Below, piece after piece: positions 23,562 to 34,784 of a stretch of DNA of 64,000 bases. Positions within the stretch are counted from its first letter, which is position 1. Each line of letters begins with the position of its first letter. Location of the stretch: the NCBI RefSeq assembly GCF_026008495.1, contig NZ_BQUN01000182.1, positions 121,050 through 185,049 on the forward strand. Reading direction: 5' to 3'. This stretch comes from Streptomyces sp. A012304 (GTDB lineage: Bacteria; Actinomycetota; Actinomycetes; Streptomycetales; Streptomycetaceae). The notes below the pieces were generated by a model. It saw only the letters and a list, made by a program, of their open reading frames with translations. It was not told where the DNA came from and ran no database searches. The position numbers and the translations under genes are program-made.

Positions 23562-26012
23562 CTACGACCGGGCCACCTCTCGCGCCGCCGTCCACCTGTT
23601 CAGTTCAGGGTCCCTCCCCGCTTGGAGTTTCCACAGCCTCGCGTAGAGGCCGCCCTGCTGTACGAGGTCGTCGTGGGTGCCCTGTTCGCTGACGTGGCCG
23701 CGGCGGCTGAGGACGTGGATGCGGTCGGCGCCGCGGACGATGGAGAGGCGGTGGGCGATGAGGATCATGGTGCGGCCCTGTCCGAACGAGTCGAGGGCCT
23801 GCTGGATGACGGCCTCGGTCTCGTTGTCGACGGCTGACGTGGCCTCGTCGAGGAGGACGACAGGTGGGTCGCGCAGGATCGTGCGGGCCAGGGCGATGCG
23901 CTGGCGCTGGCCGCCGGAGAGGGTGGCGCCGCGTTCGCCGACGCGGGTGTCGTAGCCGTTGGGGAGGTCCGTGATGAAGGCGTGGGCTCCGGCGGTGCGG
24001 GCCGCGTCGACGATGCTCTCGTGGGTCGCGTCGAAGGTTCCGTAGCGGATGTTGTCGGCGATGGTGGCGTCGAACAGGTCGGGAACCTGCGACACGTAGC
24101 CGATGGCGCTGCGCAGTTCGCGCAGGGAGAGGTCATGGACGTCGGTGCCGTCGAGCAGGACGCGCCCCCGGTCGGGGTGGCGGAAGCGCATGAGGAGCTT
24201 GGCGATGGTGGTCTTGCCGGCGCCTGTCGGCCCGACGATGGCGGTGACCTGGCCTGCCGGGAAGTTCAGGGACAGGTCACGCAGCACGGGCGGGCGGCCG
24301 GGGTAGGAGAAGGTGACCTTCTCCAGGGCGATGTTTCCGGTGCGCCGCCGTGGCACGCGGGCGTGGGGTCGGCGGTCGGGCTGCCGCGGTTCGGTGGGCA
24401 GGGTGTGAAGGTGCTGCACCCGGCCGAAGGCGGCGAGGGTGCTCTGGTACTGGTCGGTGAGGTTGCCGAGCCGGGAGAGCCGGTAGAGGGCCTGGCCGGG
24501 CATCTCGATGAGCGGGCCGAGGACCCCGATCGTCATCTGCCCCTTGAGGACCGCGCGTCCGCCCACGAGGAGGGTGAGGGGCATGGAGCCGATGGCCGTG
24601 GCGGTGACGATCTGGGTGTGGGTGACGGTGCTGCGGTCGGTGCGCCGGTTGGCGGCGTGGTACTCGGCGCTGAGCTCGGTCATGCGGGCCGTCTCGTGGT
24701 CCTCGCTGCAGGAGGCCTTGACGGTGGTGCTGGCCTGGAGGGTGTCGGCGATGCGGCTGTGGATCCGGGTGCGGCGCTCGCCGGAGCGGACGTGGTCGGC
24801 GACGGCGCGGTCGTGGTACCGGAAGGACAGCCACGTCATCAGCGGCACCGGCGCGAAAGCCACCCAGGCCAGCTGCGGGGCGAGCAGCAGGAACGCCGGA
24901 ACCAGCAGCGCCACACTGGTCGCCACCTGCACCGCCTGATGCGGCACGATGCTGAAGAAGGAGCTGATCTGACCGATGTCCTCGGTGAGGGCCGCGGTGA
25001 CCCGGGTGGTGCGCTCGCCCTCCAGGTCGGCTGGGGCGAGCCGCTGCACATGCCCATAGGTGCGGGTGCGCCAGTGGTGTTCGATGCTCTGGCCCAGCTT
25101 GCGCCAGGTGAGGGTCGCCGCGTAGCCGAGGGCGACGCTGGCGGCGCAGGCGAGTGCGGTGGCTCCCGCGAAGGCGGCGATCTGCGTGCCGGCCCCGGTG
25201 ATGCCCAGACCGGCCAGGATCTCGGACTCGCCGCCGATGAGCACCATCAGCCCGGAGGAGACGAACATCCACAACGATGTGTCGGCGACCTGGGAGAGCG
25301 CCGAGAGCAGGGTCGCGAACGCCGCCTTGCGTCGGTGCGGGCCGACGAGGCGGAGCAGCGGATGGCCCTCGCCCTGTGCGTCCTGGTCGGACGGCGGACG
25401 GGCACGGGCCGGGTCACGCCAGGCACGTCGGGCGATCGCCGTGGTGGCCGCGGCGGCCAGACCTAGGCCGACCAAGGGTCGGGAGAGCAACGTCAGGCAG
25501 AACTTCCCGCAGGTGGCGAGGAGTCCGGCGCCGACGCCCGCGGCGACCCACCACCGGCGGCGGCCCGGCCTCGTGTCCTCGGCGGGGGCGCCAGGGGCGC
25601 GGCCGGCAGGAGCACGCGCGGCTGCCGCGGCGTTCGTGAGGTGTGTCCGCCCCTCGGGCGGCGGTGTCCCGGCGCTCGTCACCGTTTGTGCCACCGGAGC
25701 AGCCCCGGTGGGGGCCTCGTAGCCGGCCGCGGCGGTCGCCACGGCGTCCCGCACCGCCAGGGCGGCGTCGAGGGGATGGATCCGCGTGGTGTGGTGGACG
25801 AGGACAGTGCCGGTCACATGGCTTACACGCGCCCGCTCGATGCCCCGCGCCTTGAGCAGCGCCGTCTCCAGCCGCCGGGCGAAGGAGGGTCTGCGTACCA
25901 GAGTCGGCACCCGCCAGCGCTGGCGCCCCGGGACGACGGAGACGGGAACAGCACTCGCGCCCGCACCGTGGTGTCGGGGTCTGTCGGAGGGAGGGGCCAA
26001 GAGGTATGGCAT
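23562..26012 (-). CDS. ABC exporter (fused permease-ATPase) with an N-terminal HMA-like domain
   Basis: The product is 816 residues from the ATG at 26012. Residues about 20-100 (VPGRQRWRVPTLVRRPSFAR, then ETALLKARGIERARVSHVTG) resemble the HMA_2-type fold found before metal P-type ATPases, but with no CxxC metal site. A disordered Ala/Pro linker and one hydrophobic segment follow. The exporter membrane domain (about 220-510) and a nucleotide-binding domain complete the protein. The latter has Walker A GPTGAGKTT, signature LSGGQRQRIALA, Walker B VVLLDEATS and the IAHRLS switch. This is a half-transporter of the lipid/peptide exporter class. An eight-base gap separates it from a short upstream frame. 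The fusion of an HMA-like domain to an ABC exporter is unusual, and the substrate is unknown. Confidence 0.85.
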   Translation of the reverse strand: MPYLLAPPSDRPRHHGAGASAVPVSVVPGRQRWRVPTLVRRPSFARRLETALLKARGIERARVSHVTGTVLVHHTTRIHPLDAALAVRDAVATAAAGYEAPTGAAPVAQTVTSAGTPPPEGRTHLTNAAAAARAPAGRAPGAPAEDTRPGRRRWWVAAGVGAGLLATCGKFCLTLLSRPLVGLGLAAAATTAIARRAWRDPARARPPSDQDAQGEGHPLLRLVGPHRRKAAFATLLSALSQVADTSLWMFVSSGLMVLIGGESEILAGLGITGAGTQIAAFAGATALACAASVALGYAATLTWRKLGQSIEHHWRTRTYGHVQRLAPADLEGERTTRVTAALTEDIGQISSFFSIVPHQAVQVATSVALLVPAFLLLAPQLAWVAFAPVPLMTWLSFRYHDRAVADHVRSGERRTRIHSRIADTLQASTTVKASCSEDHETARMTELSAEYHAANRRTDRSTVTHTQIVTATAIGSMPLTLLVGGRAVLKGQMTIGVLGPLIEMPGQALYRLSRLGNLTDQYQSTLAAFGRVQHLHTLPTEPRQPDRRPHARVPRRRTGNIALEKVTFSYPGRPPVLRDLSLNFPAGQVTAIVGPTGAGKTTIAKLLMRFRHPDRGRVLLDGTDVHDLSLRELRSAIGYVSQVPDLFDATIADNIRYGTFDATHESIVDAARTAGAHAFITDLPNGYDTRVGERGATLSGGQRQRIALARTILRDPPVVLLDEATSAVDNETEAVIQQALDSFGQGRTMILIAHRLSIVRGADRIHVLSRRGHVSEQGTHDDLVQQGGLYARLWKLQAGRDPELNRWTAAREVARS

Positions 26013-26020
26013 CGAGTGGA

Positions 26021-26116
26021 TCACCGGTTTTCGAGCTGGACGTGGATCGGCGCCCCGGGTGCCCCCGAGGCCGTGGCGAGCGTGAACAGTTCGGGGACGG
26101 CTTCGTCGTCGCTCAC
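26021..26116 (-). CDS. Short peptide frame just upstream of the ABC exporter
   Basis: A possible 31-residue peptide starts at the GTG at 26116 (VSDDEAVPELFTLATASGAP, then GAPIHVQLENR) and stops eight bases before the ABC start. Its third positions are GC-rich. In the same frame a longer start at 26308 is open, but its codon use is poorer and it lacks a ribosome-binding site. AGAGAGG lies about 11 bases upstream of the shorter start. It could be a leader for translational coupling, a small exported peptide or chance. There are no cysteines. Confidence 0.35.
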   Translation of the reverse strand: MSDDEAVPELFTLATASGAPGAPIHVQLENR

Positions 26117-26579
26117 TGTCGTCGAAGCCTCTCTGCGGGGAACCAGGGCGGGATTCTCCTCTTTGCTGCCGTGAAATGAACACCGGATCTGCCCGGCGGT
26201 GCCGTTCGCGGGCAGACGGAGGCCACTGACCGTTCCTCGGGGGAGGCCCGGCAGATCCAGCGTGCCAACGGACAGCCCGGTTGCCCCCGCCAATTCCTCG
26301 AAGTTCACTCGAACGAGAGGAGGTTGCTCACAGCCTTCGGTCCCTCGCTGGGAGGGCCGGTCGCGTCGACGGCGCGAGCTGAGCCGGCTGCGCGTGACCG
26401 GGTCCGGCGAGCGCCGCCGCGCCGCCCCCTAGGTGACGGCCCCGTGACCGGATAAGGAATCTTTGCAATCGCGACCCTAGGGGCGTGGTCGGAGGCACTG
26501 CGGCCTGAGCCCGGCCCGCAGGGCCGCACCCTTCCGTCCCTCGTGTGTTCCTTCGGGGCCGCCGGCTCGCGCGCGGCGG

Positions 26580-27104
26580 TCAGGCGGCGCGGCAGAGCAC
26601 GGCCGAGTCGGCCGGTGCCGCCACGCGGGCCTCGATCGCGTGTACGGGTCGGGTGGTACGGACGGTGGCCGCCATCTGCGAGCGGTTCTGCGCGAAGACG
26701 ACGAGGCGTAACACCGCGAACCGCGCGACCCCGGCGAGTGCGGAGGCGGACAGGTAGACGACCTGCTCCAGCACCGCACTGGGTGCCACCACCACCTGCT
26801 GCAGGACAAACATCGCCCCGCAGGTCACCGCGTACGCGGCCGCCGCCGACCCGGCCGACTGCGCATGCTGGCGCCAGGTCGCGCGCCCGCCGGTGCCGAA
26901 GGCGAAGCGGGCGTGCAGTTCGGTGGCGAGGAGAGTGGAAACCGTGGTGACCAGGGCGTTGGCCAGGACCCAGGGGATCCAGGACGCGAGCGCCGCCACG
27001 GCGAAACTGGAGGCGAGCCCGACCCCGCCGCCGAAGATCACGAAGCGGGCGAAGGCGGTGAGGGCGCCGGGTGCCGCCTGCTGCCGGCATTGCGCTGTCT
27101 CCAT
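26580..27104 (-). CDS. GtrA family membrane protein with a TTA codon
   Basis: A 174-residue protein with four predicted membrane helices. It begins after a short N-tail with FARFVIFGGGVGLASSFAVA and has an N-x-L-x(4)-S region (ANALVTTVSTLLATELHARF), followed by the C-terminal helix FAVLRLVVFAQNR. This is the GtrA/DPMS flippase-like family that works with polyprenyl-linked sugars. Codon 132 (26709-26711, minus strand) is TTA, so expression should need bldA and may be developmentally delayed. No glycosyltransferase is adjacent, so a partner must be elsewhere. The upstream 280 bases are AT-rich with TTGCA repeats. Confidence 0.8.
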   Translation of the reverse strand: METAQCRQQAAPGALTAFARFVIFGGGVGLASSFAVAALASWIPWVLANALVTTVSTLLATELHARFAFGTGGRATWRQHAQSAGSAAAAYAVTCGAMFVLQQVVVAPSAVLEQVVYLSASALAGVARFAVLRLVVFAQNRSQMAATVRTTRPVHAIEARVAAPADSAVLCRAA

Positions 27105-27266
27105 TGCTCCGACCCCTTCGATCGCTCGCTCCGCGAAACGCGCACCTCTCGACCTGTGCGGCCTTCGATCCGTCGTTTCTTACTTCGGAAACGCTACGTT
27201 GCATTCGAACATCGGGCAACGAGATTATTGCGCATGGGATTAATAAGAGCAGGTCAGACCCGTCAA

Positions 27267-27299
27267 ATCGTTGCAATGGTTTGCATGTAATGCAACGAT
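27267..27299. promoter_or_regulatory. TTGCA palindrome upstream of the GtrA gene
   Basis: ATCGTTGCA, 15 bases, TGCAACGAT forms a perfect nine-base inverted repeat. TTGCAT lies in the spacer, and further TTGCA or TGCAAT copies sit near 27201 and 27314. The block is AT-rich compared with its surroundings. It looks like a cluster of operator half-sites. The binding protein is unknown. Confidence 0.45.
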
Positions 27300-27384
27300 C
27301 CAGCCTGCATTCATTGCAATAGGTGGGGGTGAACGCTACGCCGGCGGAGCGAGTCGCGTCAGTTGGCGCCGACTCGCCCGGTGC

Positions 27385-28200
27385 TCAGTGAGTGTCGGCC
27401 CGCGAGGTGGGGCTGTCGTCCGTCCGAACGGGGAGGAGGAGGGGGCGTTTGGCGATGCGGCCGTCTCCCGAGGACCGACCCCTAAGGCGCCGGACGAGCC
27501 AGGGCCCCAGGAAGCCCGCGGCCCAGCGGAGTTCGGCGCCGGCGGCGTACCAGCCGGTGAGGGGAGGGGCCGGGGGCAGGGGGTGGGTCCAGGTGTCGTC
27601 GCTGTCGGGGAGGCGCAGGGCGTGGGCCAGGGCGGCGGCGATGCGCTGGTGGCCGAGGGAGCTGGCGTGGAGACGGTCGGTGCTCCACAGGCGGGGGTCG
27701 TTGCCCACGGGGTGGAGTGCCGTCTCGGCGACGGTGACGCCGTGGCGGCGGGCGGCCTGGCGGATGCGCTGGTTCAGCGCGGTGACGCGCGGGACCAAAG
27801 GGCGCGCGAGCGGGCTGATGCGGGACGGGTCGGGGACGGTGATCGTGGCCACGTGGGCACCACGGGCCGTGAGCGCGGCGAACATGGCCTCCAGATGGCC
27901 GGCGACCTCATCGGCGTCGAAGCGAGGCCGCAGCAGGTCGTTGACGCCGGCGACGACGGTGGCCAGGTCGGGTCCCAGGGCGAGGGCGGGCGCCAGTTGT
28001 TCGGCGTGGATCTGCGCGGCGAGGCGGCCTCGTACGGCCAGGTTGGCGTACTCGACGGAGGGCTCGTGCCGGGCGAGCTGTTCGGCGAGGCGGTCGGCGA
28101 AGCCGCGCAGGCCGGTGGTGTCGTCGCCGTCGCCCAGACCCTCGGTCTGGCTGTCGCCCAGGGCCACGTAGCGGAGGTAGCTCCTGTCAGCGCTGGGCAC
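27385..28200 (-). CDS. SGNH/GDSL-type hydrolase
   Basis: A 271-residue protein from the GTG at 28200, whose start lies inside the end of the PadR gene. Motifs are ALGDSQTEG (the GDSL nucleophile block), an NLAVRG block with the Gly oxyanion residue, GVNDLLRP (the GxND block) and STDRLHASSLGHQ (the DxxH catalytic pair). It is therefore a predicted esterase or lipase of the SGNH superfamily. No signal peptide is present, so it is cytoplasmic. It forms a two-gene unit with the PadR regulator. The substrate is unknown. Confidence 0.85.
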   Translation of the reverse strand: MPSADRSYLRYVALGDSQTEGLGDGDDTTGLRGFADRLAEQLARHEPSVEYANLAVRGRLAAQIHAEQLAPALALGPDLATVVAGVNDLLRPRFDADEVAGHLEAMFAALTARGAHVATITVPDPSRISPLARPLVPRVTALNQRIRQAARRHGVTVAETALHPVGNDPRLWSTDRLHASSLGHQRIAAALAHALRLPDSDDTWTHPLPPAPPLTGWYAAGAELRWAAGFLGPWLVRRLRGRSSGDGRIAKRPLLLPVRTDDSPTSRADTH

Positions 28201-28756
28201 GGATCTGCCGCCTCTCCTCCAGTACCGCGATCGTGCGCTCGCACCAGTCGCGGTTCTCCTGTTCGAAGGCCAGGCCGCGCAGGCAGGTCAGGTACGGGCC
28301 GATGTGGTCGCCGTGACGGAGGAACTCCTCTTCCGTACGGTCGCCGCGCAGGCGGCACAGCAGTTCGCCGAAAAGGTCGATCTTCGCCTGGGCGATGGCG
28401 GCGCGTTCGGTCAGCTCGGCGTTCAGGGCGTCGGTGTCGACGTGGTCGGCGGCCTGGACCTTGACGAGCAGGTCGTCGCGGATGAAGGCGGGCTTGGCGG
28501 AGGCGGCCGTGAAGTTCTCCAGCTCGGCCAGGCCGGTGTCGGTCACGTGGAACAGCCGCTTGTTCGGCCGGTTCTCCTGGACCACCTCCCGGCCTGCGAC
28601 CAGCCCTTCCTTCTCCAGTCGGGTCAGCTCGGCGTAGAGCTGCTGCGGCTGGGCGTACCAGAAGTTGGCCACACCGACGTCGAACGCCTTGGCGAGCTGG
28701 TAGCCGCTGAGTTCGCCGGCGAGCAGCGCGGCCAGCACGGCGTGCCGTAGTGCCAT
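28187..28756 (-). CDS. PadR family transcriptional regulator
   Basis: A 189-residue protein. I chose ATG 28756 because GGAG lies nine bases upstream; a GTG nine bases earlier is possible. The N-terminal winged helix (MALRHAVLAALLAGELSGYQ, then PQQLYAELTRLEKEGLV) and the C-terminal helical Vir_act_alpha-type part are typical PadR. It is divergent from the SnoaL-like gene, and a palindrome in the shared promoter (28803-28820) is its probable operator. It overlaps the SGNH hydrolase by 14 bases. It likely represses itself and both neighbours until a ligand binds. Confidence 0.88.
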   Translation of the reverse strand: MALRHAVLAALLAGELSGYQLAKAFDVGVANFWYAQPQQLYAELTRLEKEGLVAGREVVQENRPNKRLFHVTDTGLAELENFTAASAKPAFIRDDLLVKVQAADHVDTDALNAELTERAAIAQAKIDLFGELLCRLRGDRTEEEFLRHGDHIGPYLTCLRGLAFEQENRDWCERTIAVLEERRQIRAQR

Positions 28757-28802
28757 TTGGTCCACTCCTCACTTGCCGCTGTCGCCGTATGGCCCACCAT
28801 GA

Positions 28803-28820
28803 TACTCATAAATTTGAGTA
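28803..28820. promoter_or_regulatory. Probable PadR operator
   Basis: TACTCA, six bases (TAAATT), TGAGTA forms a perfect palindrome between the divergent padR-like and SnoaL-like genes. It is followed directly by another half-site, CTCA. AT-rich palindromes of this size in such positions are typical PadR targets. The binding is inferred. Confidence 0.6.
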
Positions 28821-28849
28821 CTCACATTCATGACTATGGAGGTGGCCCC

Positions 28850-29281
28850 ATGAACGCCGCAGAGCGCTTCCGCGCAGCCGTCGACAACCAGGACCTCGCG
28901 GCCCTGGAGGACCTGTTCACCGACGACATCCGCTTCTACAGCCCGGTCAAGTTCACGCCTTTCGAGGGCAAGCCGATGGTGATGGGGCTCTTCGGGGTCC
29001 TGCTGCGGACCTTCGAGGAGTTCAGCTACATCGGCGACCACACCGGCACGGCCCGGACCAGCACCGACGCCACCGTCGCGCCGTCCGCCGTGCTGCTCTT
29101 CCGCGCCAAGGCGGGCGGCAAGGAGATCCACGGCATCGACCTGCTGCACTTCGACGACGACGGCCGGATCAAGGAGTTCACCGTCATGGTCCGCCCCCGG
29201 TCGGCCGTGCACGCCCTCGGTGAAGCCGTCCTCGCCGGCCTGGTCGCGGACGGCCTGGCCCCCGCCCCGACCCATCCGTAG
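28850..29281 (+). CDS. SnoaL-like / NTF2-fold protein
   Basis: A 143-residue protein from the ATG at 28850, with GGAGGTGG five bases upstream. It has the NTF2-like pattern: FRAAVDNQDLAALEDLFTDD, RFYSPVKFTPFEGK, then beta strands with an IHGIDLLHFDDDGRIKEFTV ending. Such proteins are small cyclases, isomerases or unknown ligand binders. It is divergently transcribed from the PadR regulator and very likely controlled by it. There is no further clue to the substrate. Confidence 0.82.
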   Translation: MNAAERFRAAVDNQDLAALEDLFTDDIRFYSPVKFTPFEGKPMVMGLFGVLLRTFEEFSYIGDHTGTARTSTDATVAPSAVLLFRAKAGGKEIHGIDLLHFDDDGRIKEFTVMVRPRSAVHALGEAVLAGLVADGLAPAPTHP

Positions 29282-29372
29282 ACGGGCACGGCCGGAGACC
29301 GGAACGGTCGGACTCGTGCCGGGGCGGCCGCGTGTCCGCGGTTCGAGCGGCTGATCGCCCGTGGACTCGGGC

Positions 29373-29855
29373 TCAGCGGGACAAGGGGGTCGCCCGTTCC
29401 AGACGCGACAGCTTCTCCGGATTGCGCACGGCGTAGAGCCCGATGACGAGGCCGTCGTCGATGCGCAGCGCCATCACGGTGTCGATCCTGCCCAGCACGT
29501 GGGCCACCCGGTCGGCCGCCACCACGGGCGTCACAGCGGCCTGTACCACTCCGCCGCCGTCGGTCAGCAGGACGACGTCCGGCGCGAGGATGTCGAGCAG
29601 GCGTTGGAGGTCGCCCGTCTCGACCGCCCGCCGGAACGCCTCGACGGTGCGACGAGCCTCGGCGGCGGACGTGCCCCCGCGCGGTCGGCGTACGGCGACG
29701 TGGGCCCGTGCCCGGTGGGCGATCTGACGGACCGCGGCCGGGCTCTTGTCGACGGCCGCCGCGATCTCGTCGTACCCGAGGTCGAACACCTCGCGCAGTA
29801 CGAACACCGCGCGCTCGGTCGGGGCGAGCGTCTCCAGGACCAGCAGCATCGCCAT
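29373..29855 (-). pseudogene. N-terminally truncated ECF41-type sigma factor (region 4 plus SnoaL-like domain)
   Basis: About 160 residues survive. MAMLLVLETLAPTERAVFVL then REVFDLGYDEIAAAVDKSPA is the sigma-4 region with its helix-turn-helix. The C-terminal NTF2-like extension contains DVVLLTDGGGVVQAAV and the family's closing ALRIDDGLVIGLYAVRNPEK. The sigma-2 region, needed for core and -10 binding, is missing. The upstream frame has atypical, Arg/Ser-rich sequence with no sigma-2 motif in any frame. The gene is thus probably non-functional, broken near 29860. A shortened protein starting at the ATG at 29855 could still be made but could not act as a normal sigma factor. Confidence 0.7.
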
Positions 29856-30418
29856 CGAGACGCGCCGGCACGTCGAGCTGACCGGCAGACAGGACACGGC
29901 CCGGTTCAGGCCATTCGACCTGGACCGGGCGGCGGACGCCGTCGTCGGATAGCCGCACCGGGCGGACGCCGTCGCCCGACGCCTCGCCGGAACGCCGGTC
30001 TGCCTCCACTGGCGCCCTCGCCGCGCAGGGCAGCGCACGGCTTCACAGCCGCATCCAACGATCGGCCAGGAAGGCGGGGTACTCGGCCACGCCTGACTCA
30101 TCTCCGGCGCGACATGACCGTCACAACGGCCGCGCGCGGCCCTCGAAGCCGTGTGGCGGGCCAACTGACCAAAACCCCTCCCAGTACCCCTGTTTCGTGC
30201 CGCCATGCGTGATCCGCTGCGTCTGAATCCCCAGGTTGCCGGCTTGGCCCGATGCTTTGTTCCGCGCTCGCAACGTGGGTTAGCCTGCGGCGTATTTCCT
30301 CATCGCAGATCCGTGAACTGCGGAGATGCATGCACGACAGCCGGCCCGTCGACGCGGTCCGGGAAAGTTCCGAGTCCTCGGCTTGCGGGGACTCTTGGGG
30401 AGCGGGACGAGGGTGCAC

Positions 30419-34687
<4,269 letters not shown>

Positions 34688-34784
34688 GCAGGCCGGCACC
34701 CGTCCCGCACCGCGGCGGGCCGGGTGCCCCGCAGCGCCCGTCGTTCCGCCTCCCAGGGCTCTCCAGCCGAGGAGCATCCACACC

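Noticed and set aside
26117-26308. Longer version of the small frame upstream of the ABC exporter
   Set aside because: Codon third positions are only about 70% G/C and there is no ribosome-binding site at the GTG at 26308.
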